Of a stretch of 64,000 bases of DNA, positions 52,753-62,509 are shown piece after piece. A model generated the notes under the pieces. That model was not told the DNA's origin. It made no database searches and worked only from the letters and a program-made list of their open reading frames with translations. Source of the stretch: Geojedonia litorea (lineage in GTDB: Bacteria; Bacteroidota; Bacteroidia; Flavobacteriales; Flavobacteriaceae). The DNA lies in the NCBI RefSeq assembly GCF_042654525.1, contig NZ_JBHSGP010000007.1, positions 1 through 64,000 of the forward strand, read 5' to 3'. The number at the start of each line of letters is the position of its first letter. Positions within the stretch are counted from its first letter, which is position 1. Made by a program: the position numbers and the translations under genes.

Positions 52753-54069
52753 TTAGTTATTTACGGGTGTTTTAACAAAAACATCTGAAATTCCTGGGAA
52801 ATTAGAATTAGAATTAATTTCACTTTGAGGATATAAGAATCTTTGTGGAACAGAAGGAGCTGTTGAATTTTTAACAGGTACACCTAACACATTGTTTGTT
52901 CTTCTCATATCATGGAACACTTGTAATGATCCAACCAATGATATATATTTTTCTTCTAATATTTCATTAGTCAATGCTGAACCGGTTGATGTTGATGGAG
53001 GGAAAAGTCCACCATAAACAGTAGCTAAATGATTTCTAACCGCTGTAAATGCAGCTAAACCAGCGTTACCACCGTTAACACGTTGCTCAGCTTCAGCTTC
53101 AATAAGCTTTGTTTCAACATAAGATACAATTGGGAAACTTGCATCAACTGCAAAATAACCAGAAGAAGAAGTATTTAAATCAGATCCAGTAAAATATTTA
53201 GCTAGTCGACCTGAATCACCTGGTGTAGCTAATAATCTAGCTTGAGTTCCGTTCAAAAGTTTAAGTAAAGTACTTCCTTGAGCAGTTAAATAACCACCTC
53301 TTTGCTCCACTACAAATTGAAAATATAAATTTTTAGCTCCATTTGTATTAGAATGAGATGATATTAAATCTCCTGTTGGAGCACTAATTCCTAGTTTAGA
53401 CTCAGCTAAAGCCATTGGGTAATTTTTAGCAACTAAATAATATCTTGCTTTTAAAGAATGCGCTATCTGTCCCCAAGTTGCTGAATTGCTTTTGTAAATA
53501 GGTGAACCATAAGCAGCAGCAACGGTTGCACTTCCAACTTTAGTTATTCCAGAACTCAAAAGTGATTGTACATGATCTAAAACTTGAGCTTGAGAATCAT
53601 AACTAGGGTTAGGGAAATTTGTAAAATCCAATGCCTGTGAATCAGGAATGTCACCCCATAGTGCAGCTCCTTCACCTAGCAAAAGTGCTTGTACGATTTG
53701 TGAAACCCCTTCTAAAACAGCATTTCCATTGGCATTAGCTCTTAATTCAGCTTCTTTAGCTTGAGCCAAGCCATTCGCATATAAATCATCCCAATCGTCG
53801 TCAAAATCACCAGCTGTTACTGTATAACTATTGAGAGTGATGTATTGTCTATCACTTCCAGTAAACTGGTCAGTCCACACTCCAGCAGTTCTGGATGCCT
53901 GACTACCACTTAATTTCACTACTTCTAAATTTGCTTGCCCAATGAGTAAATTTTCAGGCGCACCAGTAAAGTTGTTTGGAGATTCATTAATTCCATCTGT
54001 GTAATCACTACAGGAAAAAGAAACCACCAGAGCAAACATGTAAATTATTTTTTTATTTAAATTTTTCAT
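52753..54069 (-). CDS. susD: SusD/RagB-family outer-membrane lipoprotein
   Basis: A surface glycan- or peptide-binding lipoprotein partner of the upstream SusC. The 438 residues start with a lipoprotein signal (MFALVVSFSCSDYTDG, lipid Cys at about residue 20) and show the SusD-like_2 style: INESPNNFTGAPENLLIG, FTGSDRQYITLNSYTV, and the C-terminal PQRFLYPQSEINSN. Shorter than the 521-residue SusD of the neighbouring pair. It follows susC by 18 bp, ends at a terminator and is co-transcribed with susC. The bound ligand cannot be named; no glycoside hydrolase is near. Confidence 0.9.
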   Translation of the reverse strand: MKNLNKKIIYMFALVVSFSCSDYTDGINESPNNFTGAPENLLIGQANLEVVKLSGSQASRTAGVWTDQFTGSDRQYITLNSYTVTAGDFDDDWDDLYANGLAQAKEAELRANANGNAVLEGVSQIVQALLLGEGAALWGDIPDSQALDFTNFPNPSYDSQAQVLDHVQSLLSSGITKVGSATVAAAYGSPIYKSNSATWGQIAHSLKARYYLVAKNYPMALAESKLGISAPTGDLISSHSNTNGAKNLYFQFVVEQRGGYLTAQGSTLLKLLNGTQARLLATPGDSGRLAKYFTGSDLNTSSSGYFAVDASFPIVSYVETKLIEAEAEQRVNGGNAGLAAFTAVRNHLATVYGGLFPPSTSTGSALTNEILEEKYISLVGSLQVFHDMRRTNNVLGVPVKNSTAPSVPQRFLYPQSEINSNSNFPGISDVFVKTPVNN

Positions 54070-54087
54070 AATTATTATATCTTTTAT

Positions 54088-57000
54088 TTAAAATGTTAAA
54101 TTTAAAGTAAAGGCATAAGTTTTAGTTGCTGGATTAGTAAAATAATCTAAACCTCTTCCTAAAGTTGCACCAGTTAAATTTAAATCAGGATCAAATCCTT
54201 CTATTTTTGTCCATAGAGCTAAATTTCTACCTGAAACAGTCACGGAAATATCACTAAATCCTAAATCAGTTACTAATTTGTTCGGTAATTGATAAGCCAA
54301 TGAAATTTCTCTTAAACGAGTCCATGATGCATCTTTTACGAACGATTCAGACTGATTTCCGAATCCACCTCCGTCAGAAGTATACCATTCAGAGTCTAAA
54401 GCTACAGGTCCAGCACCAAAGTCACCTATATTACCTCTAAACGTAGTTCCAGAAGTTATAGTTCTGCCGTCATAGGTTTGTAAGTTTTGACTAGCAGTAC
54501 TTTCATTCGCAGTTTCTGGGTGTATTCCAAAAAACTTTAATACACCTTCTGTTCCTGTCCAATGATCATTTCCTTGAGATGTTTCTAATTGAGCAGATAA
54601 GGTAAATCCTTTATAAGATAGAACTGTTCCTAATCCTCCAATCCAATCTGGATTTGGATCACCTAAAACGCCTTCTTCAGCGGCAATAGTTGGGAAACCG
54701 TTTGCATCTAATACAAGATCACCTGATGCATTTCTTTCAAACTTACCACCCCATAAAGTACCAACGGCATGACCTTCTACAATTCTAGATGAAGTACCTG
54801 TGAACCCAGCTAAAAATACAGATTGAACACCATTTAAATCAGTAACTTCATTTTTGTTTTGAGAAAAGTTAGCATTGATAGACCAATTAAAACCTGATCC
54901 AACTAATATTTTATAAGACAAGTCTGCTTCAAACCCTTTATTGGTCAATTCGGCAGCATTGGCTAAAGTTCCATTAAATCCTGTAGATGATGGTACATCT
55001 ATATTTAAAATAGCATCTTCAGTGATTCTATCATAATATGTTAAACCAAGAGTTAATCTATTTTTTAAGAACCTTAAATCTGCTCCAAATTCTAATTCTT
55101 TAACTCTTTCTTCTTTTAAGTTTGGATTTCCTAAAGTGTTGCTTCTAGTAAATGGATTTCCATAATTCGCAGCAGATAATCCATCACCCCATGAAGCAAA
55201 AATTCCACCAGGACCATATAATGTACTTGTAGCATAAGGATTAGGTGTAATACCAATTTCACCGTAAGCAACTCTTAATTTACCAAATGAGAATACATCA
55301 CTTTCGCCAATTACTTCTGAAAATTGCCATCCCACCGAAGCAGAAGGATAGAATACGTTTCCTTCAAAAGTTGAAGATCTTTCAAGTCGACCTGAAGCTT
55401 CAAAATAAAATTGATTAAATAATTCAGCATTAAGTACAGCATAAGCTCCTGCTTTTCTAGTTTCAGATTTGAAACTAGTAGGTAGTTCGTTAGCAGCGGT
55501 TGCATTACCAAAAATTCTTAAATCATCAACATTTGGATTGGTGAAAATATTCGATGAACCTGATAGCCTAGCATATTGGTTTCTATCTAAAGCCGCTCCT
55601 AAAATCCATCCAAAATTAAAGTTGTCAGAGACATCATGTTGTGATTGAATAAAGATGTTTGCAGTTTCAGTTTTTTCTTGAATTTCGTCTTGGGCGTATG
55701 AACCAGTCGCTGCTCCACCGGCAGAATTTACAGGGAAAAAGGTTTCTCTGTGATCCGTATAATAATCAATTCCATATCGAGCAATTACGGTCATATTTTC
55801 AGCTAACTTCCAATTGACTTCAGGAGCAAAAATAAAGCGTTCAACCGCATTAGGGTTATCCTGCTCGTTAATTGTCCAACCTGGGTTATTATAAACAGGT
55901 GCAGCGTCTCCAAGATACCTTCTGTACCCTCTATGAGAGTTTAAGGTTGGTACATTGCTGGCGTTGTAATAAGTTCCTTTGTAGTCTCTGTTGTCATAAT
56001 CAGGAGAGGTTCTTAAATAACCTAAATATAAACCTTGTAAGTTAGATCCTTGTTGAATACGATCTGATTTAATTTTAGAATAGTTGGCATTGAATTTCGC
56101 TGTAAATTGATCAGACAATTCTGCTGTATGATTAATACGTAAAGTTTGTCTTCTATAATTTGACTTTCCATTAATAATTCCATCTTGATTCCAATCAGAA
56201 AAACTCATATAAGTATTACTTGCTTCACCGCCAAAAGAAATACCTACTGAATTATCTAAAGTAATTCCATCTCCAAAGACTTGGTCTCTGTTAGTTTGAT
56301 TATAAACTTCTCTAGAGTTTTTTGCAGTAATTGGGTAAATAATATTACCAGAAACAGCTTCAAACCTTCTATTTCCAATTGTAACAGCGTCGTCACCACC
56401 TGCTCTTGCAGAAATACGATCACCCCAAGAAAATCCAGTATTAGCACGCCATACTCCTCCATTAGAAGAGAAATCAGAGCCTACACCTTCCCACCAAAGC
56501 GGATAACCTTGTCCAAATGTACTTTGCTTATCAAATTCGATATTAATTTGATCAATTGCAACAGATGATTTTACCGTAACAGTAGTCTTTTTAACCCCAA
56601 CAGATCCTTTTTTTGTAGTAATTACAATTACTCCGTTTGCAGCACCTGCACCCCAAACAGATGCAGCTGCAACTCCTTTAAGTACAGTTACACTTGCAAT
56701 ATCATCTGAATTGATATCATTTAAACGAGATTGTTGAGTAACACCAGCAGTACCACCTCCAACACTTGTGTTAGAAACTGCAACACCATCAATTATAATT
56801 AATGGATCAGAGTTTCCACTTAAAGAGTTTTGACCTCTAATTTGAATGTAAGCTCCAGCACCTGGATCACCTGAATTTCTGGTAATTTTTAATCCTGATG
56901 TCTTACCAGCAAGACCCTGAATTAGTCCAGACTCTTTAGCTCTGGTAATAGCTTCAGTACTTACTGTAGTAGAGGAGCTTAAGTCTTGATCTTTTTTCTT

Positions 57001-57339
57001 TTCAAGTCCTAATGCCGTAACAACGACTTCTTGAAGCACAGCTGCATCCTCTTCCATTGTTACATTAATAGTGTTAGAAGCACCAACGGTAACTTCTCTA
57101 GACTTTAAGCCTAAATACGTAAAAGACAAAACGTCGCCAGCATTTGCTTGAATGGTATATTTACCATCAAAGTCTGTCTGTGTTCCGTTTGTAGTTCCTT
57201 TTACAATAATATTAACCCCAGGAAGCGGTAAGCCAGATTCGTCTGCCACTGTTCCTGAAATTGTTTTGTCTTGTGCAAAAGTAATTTGCACAACAAACGC
57301 TAGTAATAGCGTTAAAATTCCACTAAACTTTGTTTTCAT
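54088..57339 (-). CDS. susC: SusC/RagA-family TonB-linked outer-membrane protein
   Basis: A TonB-dependent importer, barrel plus plug. The ATG at 57339 (MKTKFSGILTLLLAF) is chosen because the ORF extension to 57369 lies upstream of the predicted transcript start; this gives 1083 residues. Domains in order: signal peptide, CarboxypepD_reg-like domain (TISGTVADESGLPLPGVNI), TonB box region (LQEVVVTALG), plug (SGDPGAGAYIQIRGQNSL, then GAGAANGVIVITTKKG), then the barrel to a C-terminal Phe (KTYAFTLNLTF). It heads a two-gene operon with susD. Confidence 0.94.
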   Translation of the reverse strand: MKTKFSGILTLLLAFVVQITFAQDKTISGTVADESGLPLPGVNIIVKGTTNGTQTDFDGKYTIQANAGDVLSFTYLGLKSREVTVGASNTINVTMEEDAAVLQEVVVTALGLEKKKDQDLSSSTTVSTEAITRAKESGLIQGLAGKTSGLKITRNSGDPGAGAYIQIRGQNSLSGNSDPLIIIDGVAVSNTSVGGGTAGVTQQSRLNDINSDDIASVTVLKGVAAASVWGAGAANGVIVITTKKGSVGVKKTTVTVKSSVAIDQINIEFDKQSTFGQGYPLWWEGVGSDFSSNGGVWRANTGFSWGDRISARAGGDDAVTIGNRRFEAVSGNIIYPITAKNSREVYNQTNRDQVFGDGITLDNSVGISFGGEASNTYMSFSDWNQDGIINGKSNYRRQTLRINHTAELSDQFTAKFNANYSKIKSDRIQQGSNLQGLYLGYLRTSPDYDNRDYKGTYYNASNVPTLNSHRGYRRYLGDAAPVYNNPGWTINEQDNPNAVERFIFAPEVNWKLAENMTVIARYGIDYYTDHRETFFPVNSAGGAATGSYAQDEIQEKTETANIFIQSQHDVSDNFNFGWILGAALDRNQYARLSGSSNIFTNPNVDDLRIFGNATAANELPTSFKSETRKAGAYAVLNAELFNQFYFEASGRLERSSTFEGNVFYPSASVGWQFSEVIGESDVFSFGKLRVAYGEIGITPNPYATSTLYGPGGIFASWGDGLSAANYGNPFTRSNTLGNPNLKEERVKELEFGADLRFLKNRLTLGLTYYDRITEDAILNIDVPSSTGFNGTLANAAELTNKGFEADLSYKILVGSGFNWSINANFSQNKNEVTDLNGVQSVFLAGFTGTSSRIVEGHAVGTLWGGKFERNASGDLVLDANGFPTIAAEEGVLGDPNPDWIGGLGTVLSYKGFTLSAQLETSQGNDHWTGTEGVLKFFGIHPETANESTASQNLQTYDGRTITSGTTFRGNIGDFGAGPVALDSEWYTSDGGGFGNQSESFVKDASWTRLREISLAYQLPNKLVTDLGFSDISVTVSGRNLALWTKIEGFDPDLNLTGATLGRGLDYFTNPATKTYAFTLNLTF

Positions 57340-57366
57340 TTTATAAATATTTGAATTAGTCTGCGC

Positions 57367-57397
57367 CAAAAATCTTAATAATTAGTTAATAAAACAA
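57367..57397 (-). promoter_or_regulatory. Promoter of the first susCD operon
   Basis: On the minus strand TTG (57395-57397), 20 nt, then GATTTTTG (57367-57374), one mismatch from TAnnTTTG. It lies 28 bp upstream of the chosen susC start. Confidence 0.6.
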
Positions 57398-57727
57398 TAA
57401 TTTTTACTTAAAATTTTAGAAAAATTAAAAATTACTAAATCGATTGCGTTGAATTTCGCATTAAAAGCGACTTAAGTCCATTGAAAGGGTTGTGAAGTTT
57501 GAACAGGGTAAGCTTTTGATATTCAGTTTAAATATGGTTATTTTAAAATGAATTACCTAACTTTTTTTGATAGGTAATTATTTACTAAAATCATAATCAT
57601 AAATTTCAATGGTTTTACAATAAATTAATTTTTAAATGCTTTATCAGAACTGCATATTTTGAAAATCAAAAAAGCAGCGAGATATTATCGCTGCTTTTTG
57701 GTTTTGAGACTAAATAATTGTTATAAT
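57370..57727. other. Intergenic region between the two susCD operons
   Basis: 358 bp. It contains the susC promoter (57367-57397), a perfect 9-bp inverted repeat (57551-57559 with 57571-57579, AATTACCTA) with an 11-nt loop and no terminal T-run, and the terminator of the upstream operon (57669-57699). No ORF was seen. Confidence 0.6.
57669..57699 (-). terminator. Intrinsic terminator of the second susCD operon
   Basis: A 12-bp perfect stem (57669-57680 with 57688-57699: A5 GCAGCGA and TCGCTGC T5) and a GATATTA loop. It gives a T-run on the minus strand, 29 bp past the SusD stop codon. Confidence 0.9.
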
Positions 57728-59293
57728 TTACCAACCAGGATTTTGTTGAGTTGCTAAGGTTGGGTTAGCATCTATTTCGATTTGGGGTATTGGCCATAAG
57801 AATCGTGAATCAGATCCTGGGATTGCAGCCACACCATATGGTCCGGTATAAGGTGTGCCTAATGTAAAGGTGGCTGCTGCTGGATTTCCATTTGCCACTT
57901 TTGCTGGGATACCATCTATTGGATGTAAATTGTCATTTTGTAATCTATGAATATCAGACCATCTGCGACCTTCCATTAAAAACTCAATCCTTCTTTCAAT
58001 AAGAATTGCACCAACCATTGCTGAAGGGGTAAGGAAAGAAGTAGCCGTGTAAGCTTGAGTGCCAGGGCTTGCCAAAGCTCTATTTCTTACCATGTTCAAT
58101 AGATTCAATGATGCAGTTAAATCTGGAGTAGATTTGCGAGCATGTGCTTCTGCCATATTTAATAAAACTTCAGCATATCTAATTACAGGAGCGGCGTCAG
58201 TGTAGTTTACTCCATCTCTGTATTTAGCTGTATACTTTCTTCCTGAAACTGTAAAAACCATTCCATCTGGGTTCGTGCCATTATAAGTTTCAGATCTACG
58301 TTTATCATCAACTAACCAACTTGGATCTCTCCAAATGATTGGGCTAATACACACGAGCCTTCTTCTGTTATATTGAGAAGCCAGTGCTGCGTTAACACCA
58401 GGGTTGTTAGTAGAAGCTTGCAAGATTGAGAATATGGATTCTGTGTTGCCATAGCTATCGTCAAATGGTCCGTCAGGCTCAGGTGTTAGAGTGTATTTTC
58501 CATTTAACTTAGTTCCTTCAACAATGACATTGTTCCAATCCCTCATATGCAGGTATACTCTTGTTTTAAAGGCTATTGCTGCATTTTTAGAAGCTTTAGT
58601 TAGTGATGTGTTTGTAATAAGAGATTCAGCATCGTTAAGGTCAGCTAAAACTTTTTGATAACACTCTGCTACAGTATTTCTTCCTTTTAAAATTTCTGAA
58701 TCAATTTCTCCTTGAGTGTCTACACCAACTTCTCTATAAGGAATTCCTGGGTGTCCGGCATTTGAAGTAAAATTGTATGGTCTGGCAAAATAAGTTAATA
58801 ACTCAAAATGGGTAATCGCTCTTAAAAATTTAGCTTGTCCAATGTAGTTGTTGCCTATTTCTTGGGTTATGATATTGTTTGCTACCGCTTTGGTTACACC
58901 TTCTATAACTAAATTAGCTCTATTAATTAATCTATACCCATCTACCCAATAATAAACATTATTAGCAGTTGTTGGATCATAAGTTGCTGTATAAGTTAAT
59001 TGGTAAAAAGTTGCTGTATTAACAACATCTTCTCCTCGACAATCACCTTGTTGAACAAATGCGGCACCCCAAATATATCCTCGACCTCCATTAGGAGCGG
59101 TTGAGTTATATTGTCCTATTGCAGCAGCATTGTACATTCCGTTAATAGAGCTTTCAATTAAGCTAGGTGAAGAAAATGCATCATCAACAGAAATGTTGTT
59201 GATTGGGCTTAAGTCTAAAATACTATCTTCTGAACATGAAACCAATCCGATTCCTATAAAAGATAGTGCTATAAATTTGAATATATTTTTCAT
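57728..59293 (-). CDS. susD: RagB/SusD-family outer-membrane lipoprotein
   Basis: A 521-residue surface-binding lipoprotein. The signal ends ALSFIGIGLVSCSEDS (lipid Cys at about residue 20). It has the typical SusD TPR/ligand region: LLTYFARPYNFTSN, AKFLRAITHFELL, KASKNAAIAFKTRVYLHMRD and a C-terminal region VIRYAEVLLNMAEAHAR with FLMEGRRWSDIHRLQ. The end LATQQNPGW is typical of SusD. It is 11 bp downstream of its susC partner. The ligand is unknown; its size and motifs differ from the other SusD, so the two systems probably take up different compounds. Confidence 0.93.
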   Translation of the reverse strand: MKNIFKFIALSFIGIGLVSCSEDSILDLSPINNISVDDAFSSPSLIESSINGMYNAAAIGQYNSTAPNGGRGYIWGAAFVQQGDCRGEDVVNTATFYQLTYTATYDPTTANNVYYWVDGYRLINRANLVIEGVTKAVANNIITQEIGNNYIGQAKFLRAITHFELLTYFARPYNFTSNAGHPGIPYREVGVDTQGEIDSEILKGRNTVAECYQKVLADLNDAESLITNTSLTKASKNAAIAFKTRVYLHMRDWNNVIVEGTKLNGKYTLTPEPDGPFDDSYGNTESIFSILQASTNNPGVNAALASQYNRRRLVCISPIIWRDPSWLVDDKRRSETYNGTNPDGMVFTVSGRKYTAKYRDGVNYTDAAPVIRYAEVLLNMAEAHARKSTPDLTASLNLLNMVRNRALASPGTQAYTATSFLTPSAMVGAILIERRIEFLMEGRRWSDIHRLQNDNLHPIDGIPAKVANGNPAAATFTLGTPYTGPYGVAAIPGSDSRFLWPIPQIEIDANPTLATQQNPGW

Positions 59294-59304
59294 TTATTTA
59301 AAAA

Positions 59305-62300
59305 TTATAAATTAACGTTTAATCCTAAAGACAAAATCTTTGCTCTTGGTGTGCCATTCAAGTCAACGCCTCCAGTTTCCATTTCAGGATTAAGACCTTT
59401 GTAATCGGTTATGGTTAAAAGGTTTTGACCTTGAACAAATAATCTGACGGCATCAACCTTTATTCTGCTTGTAACATCTTTTGGTAGTTGATATCCTAAA
59501 GTAACATTGTCAAGACTGATAAAGTCGCCATTCTCTAAAAATCGTGTTGTTGCTCCACTCGTAAGGTTTGAGAAAGTATTGTTACTAGCATACAGTCTAG
59601 GTGTCATGCCATCTCCAGGGTTTTCTGGACTTTGCCACCTTCCTAAAATTTCAGTACTATTATTATTTAAATTCTGTGTTACCAGATCTCTTCTAGTTGA
59701 GTTGAAAATTTTGTTACCACCACTGAAGCGAAACATAAAAGTTAGGTCAAAGTCTTTATAATTTAACTTATTGATAACTGAACCAAAATATTTTGGTAAA
59801 GTATTGCCTAATATTACTCTGTCATCTGCAGCACTTAACGAAGATGGAGTGGATAAATCTTCAGGGTTATTAGGGTCAAATACAAAATACGTATTTGGTC
59901 CTATATTGCCTTGAACTAAAGTTCCGTCACCTTTATAATAAACTGGATTTCCGTTTGCTGGATTTACTCCCCAATATTTGTAGCCATAAAGAGAGTTGAT
60001 GGATTCGCCTTCACGGATTATTAAGTTGGGAGCAATATTAGTATCTGTGAAAGTTCCTCCTAAAATATCTTGGCTATTAGGAATACTTGTTACCTCATTG
60101 TTTTCTAAAGTTAAATTAGCAGAAATATTCCAGCTGAAATTACCATTGTCTATAGCTCTAAAATCAGCTAAAAATTCGTAACCTTCGTTAAACATTGAGC
60201 CTATATTGGTTTTAACTCTATTACTTGGCACACCAAGTGATGGTGGAATAGGAACATCTAAAATTAATCCGTCAATATCATTTTTGTAATAATCAAAACT
60301 TAATTTAAGACGATTTTTTAATAATGCTAAATCAACGCCGTAGTCGGTTTTTTTACTAGTTTCCCATAGTAATTGATCATTACCAAATTGAGTAAATGCA
60401 ATTCCGTTAAGAGTTCCATATTGAGAAGCTGATGTAAGTCCTAAATAAGGGTAGCTTCCGATTTCAGTATTTCCAACTTCAGAATACGAGCCTCTTATTT
60501 TGAATTCATTAATTACATGGTTTAAGCCACTAAAAAAATTTTCTTTGGCAATATTCCATCCAGCTGAATATCCAGTGAAGTTATTCCATCTTTTGGCTTC
60601 ACTCAATTTTGAAATTCCGTCACGTCTCACAGAGCCTTGCAGAAAGTATCTTTGTTTGAAATTGTAGCTTAATCGGCCAACATAAGAAATGATTCCGTTT
60701 TCAGTAATTCCTCCGCCAGAAGTTTGTGTTCCGTAGGCATCTGTTACTAAATTGTTGTTGTAGAATTCATCTAAAAGATTTGTTCCTGTTCCAAAGAATG
60801 ATTGGTTTCTTTCTTTTTGATATTCAGCAACAGCTGTTGCACTAAAATTGTGAGCTTCATTGAAAGATTTATTATAGGACAAAATATTTTGAATATTCCA
60901 TCTTAATAAGTCAGTATTATTATTTTGAAGACGACCATTAGATCCTCGACCATCGCCATGGACAGGGCTATAGTATAGGAATCCTGATGTTAATGGGTTG
61001 TCAGAACTTGCTTGGAATCGATAGTTTAAGCCATCTAAAATATCGATAGAAGCAAATGTATTTACAATAGTCCTATTAATTTTGGATTCAAATCTATTAT
61101 TATCTAAAACATAGACGATGTTAGAAATGTTGTCCCCTACTGGGTCAGTATTGTCCCATTGACCAACAACACTATTGTCATCAGATAAGTTATATCCTGT
61201 TGGATGGGCAGGATTATATATTGGGGTGTTTGGTAGTTGTCTTGTGGCGTTGAAAATGTTTCCAGATAATGAATTTCTACCTGTATTTAAACCGCTATAT
61301 TCCGTTCTTGTAACTGCAATACTTCCTCCTACGGTTAGCCATTTGTTTATATCATGTTCTAAACTGGCTCTTAAATTATATCGGGCCATAGAGTTGGCTT
61401 TTGCAACACCTTCTTGATCTGTATAACCTAAAGAGAAAAAGTATTTTGTGCTTTCTGTCCCGCCGTTTAAGGAAAGGTTATGATCAGTTTGTAAAGCACT
61501 AGAATTTAATACTGCTTTTTGCCAATCGGTATTGTAGTCTGCGCCAATTGCCCAAGGAGCTTGGCTTCTATTGGTGCGTTTTTCATTCGCAATAATTAAA
61601 AAGTCTGGTGTTTCTAATAAGTTAAATGTTTTAATTGCTGATGCGAATCCAACAACATTACTGTAGTTAACCTTCATAGTTCCTTTCTTTCCTTTTTTTG
61701 TAGTGATTAAAATCACACCATTTGCAGCTCTTGATCCGTAAATTGCGGTGGCGGCACCATCTTTAAGTATCTCAAATGACTCTATATCATTGGGGTTAAT
61801 GTCTCCTAGACCGTTTGCTGAAGCATATCCTCCAACATTTCCGGAATAGATTGGCATTCCGTCAACAACAATTAGAGGAGATGTACCAGAACCAATAGAA
61901 GCGATACCTCTAATTCTAATTCTTGGAGATTCTCCAATAATTCCATTGTTTGTTGTCACTTGAACACCAGCAGCTCTACCAGCTAGTTGAGATTCAAAAC
62001 TTGGCGTAACCAAACCTTGTAAATCACTTCCAGAAATACTAGAAATAGATCCTGTGACCTCTGTCTTTTTTTGCACACCGTAACCGATAACGACAATCTC
62101 ATCTAATTCGGCTGCATCTTCGACCATTGATACATTAATTGTGTTTGAAGTACCTACGGTAACTTCTTTGGATTTAAGCCCTACGTAGGAGAACGCCAAT
62201 ATGTCACCTGCTTTAGCACTTAATGAATAATTACCATCAAAATCAGTTTGAGTTCCAACTGTTGTTCCTTTTATCAGAATATTAACTCCGGCAATAGGAA

Positions 62301-62409
62301 TCCCAGATTCATCAGACACTGTTCCTGAAATGGTTTTTTGTTGAGCAAATAAAATCTGCCCAACGAACACTAAAAATAGTGTTAGTAGTATGCTACATTT
62401 TGTCTTCAT
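59305..62409 (-). CDS. susC: SusC/RagA-family TonB-linked outer-membrane protein
   Basis: A 1034-residue TonB-dependent importer. It starts MKTKCSILLTLFLVFVGQ; then comes the carboxypeptidase-like domain (TISGTVSDESGIPIAGVNIL), the TonB box (LDEIVVIGYG), the plug (SPRIRIRGIASIGSG, then GSRAANGVILITTKKG) and the barrel ending LSLGLNVNL. Its N-terminal 110 residues closely resemble those of the other SusC here, while the barrels differ, suggesting paralogues specialised for different substrates. It heads the operon with the 521-residue SusD and has a well-spaced promoter overlapped by a palindrome. Confidence 0.94.
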   Translation of the reverse strand: MKTKCSILLTLFLVFVGQILFAQQKTISGTVSDESGIPIAGVNILIKGTTVGTQTDFDGNYSLSAKAGDILAFSYVGLKSKEVTVGTSNTINVSMVEDAAELDEIVVIGYGVQKKTEVTGSISSISGSDLQGLVTPSFESQLAGRAAGVQVTTNNGIIGESPRIRIRGIASIGSGTSPLIVVDGMPIYSGNVGGYASANGLGDINPNDIESFEILKDGAATAIYGSRAANGVILITTKKGKKGTMKVNYSNVVGFASAIKTFNLLETPDFLIIANEKRTNRSQAPWAIGADYNTDWQKAVLNSSALQTDHNLSLNGGTESTKYFFSLGYTDQEGVAKANSMARYNLRASLEHDINKWLTVGGSIAVTRTEYSGLNTGRNSLSGNIFNATRQLPNTPIYNPAHPTGYNLSDDNSVVGQWDNTDPVGDNISNIVYVLDNNRFESKINRTIVNTFASIDILDGLNYRFQASSDNPLTSGFLYYSPVHGDGRGSNGRLQNNNTDLLRWNIQNILSYNKSFNEAHNFSATAVAEYQKERNQSFFGTGTNLLDEFYNNNLVTDAYGTQTSGGGITENGIISYVGRLSYNFKQRYFLQGSVRRDGISKLSEAKRWNNFTGYSAGWNIAKENFFSGLNHVINEFKIRGSYSEVGNTEIGSYPYLGLTSASQYGTLNGIAFTQFGNDQLLWETSKKTDYGVDLALLKNRLKLSFDYYKNDIDGLILDVPIPPSLGVPSNRVKTNIGSMFNEGYEFLADFRAIDNGNFSWNISANLTLENNEVTSIPNSQDILGGTFTDTNIAPNLIIREGESINSLYGYKYWGVNPANGNPVYYKGDGTLVQGNIGPNTYFVFDPNNPEDLSTPSSLSAADDRVILGNTLPKYFGSVINKLNYKDFDLTFMFRFSGGNKIFNSTRRDLVTQNLNNNSTEILGRWQSPENPGDGMTPRLYASNNTFSNLTSGATTRFLENGDFISLDNVTLGYQLPKDVTSRIKVDAVRLFVQGQNLLTITDYKGLNPEMETGGVDLNGTPRAKILSLGLNVNL

Positions 62410-62430
62410 TTTTTTGAATTAGTTAAAAAT

Positions 62431-62442
62431 TTTGCCGGCAAA
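62431..62442. promoter_or_regulatory. Perfect 12-bp palindrome TTTGCCGGCAAA at the second susC promoter
   Basis: TTTGCCGGCAAA overlaps the last bases of the -7 element and the expected transcript start of the susC gene. Its GC core is conspicuous in AT-rich surroundings. The position suits a repressor operator; no similar palindrome was seen at the other susC promoter. Confidence 0.45.
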
Positions 62443-62469
62443 TGTGATAAATAATTACACATAAAGCAA
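62439..62469 (-). promoter_or_regulatory. Promoter of the second susCD operon
   Basis: On the minus strand TTG (62467-62469), 20 nt, then CACATTTG (62439-62446), one mismatch from TAnnTTTG, 30 bp before the susC ATG. The spacing equals that of the other susC promoter. Confidence 0.55.
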
Positions 62470-62509
62470 TAGAGCGTGTTAAATAATTAAAAATTTAACA
62501 AAATAAATG

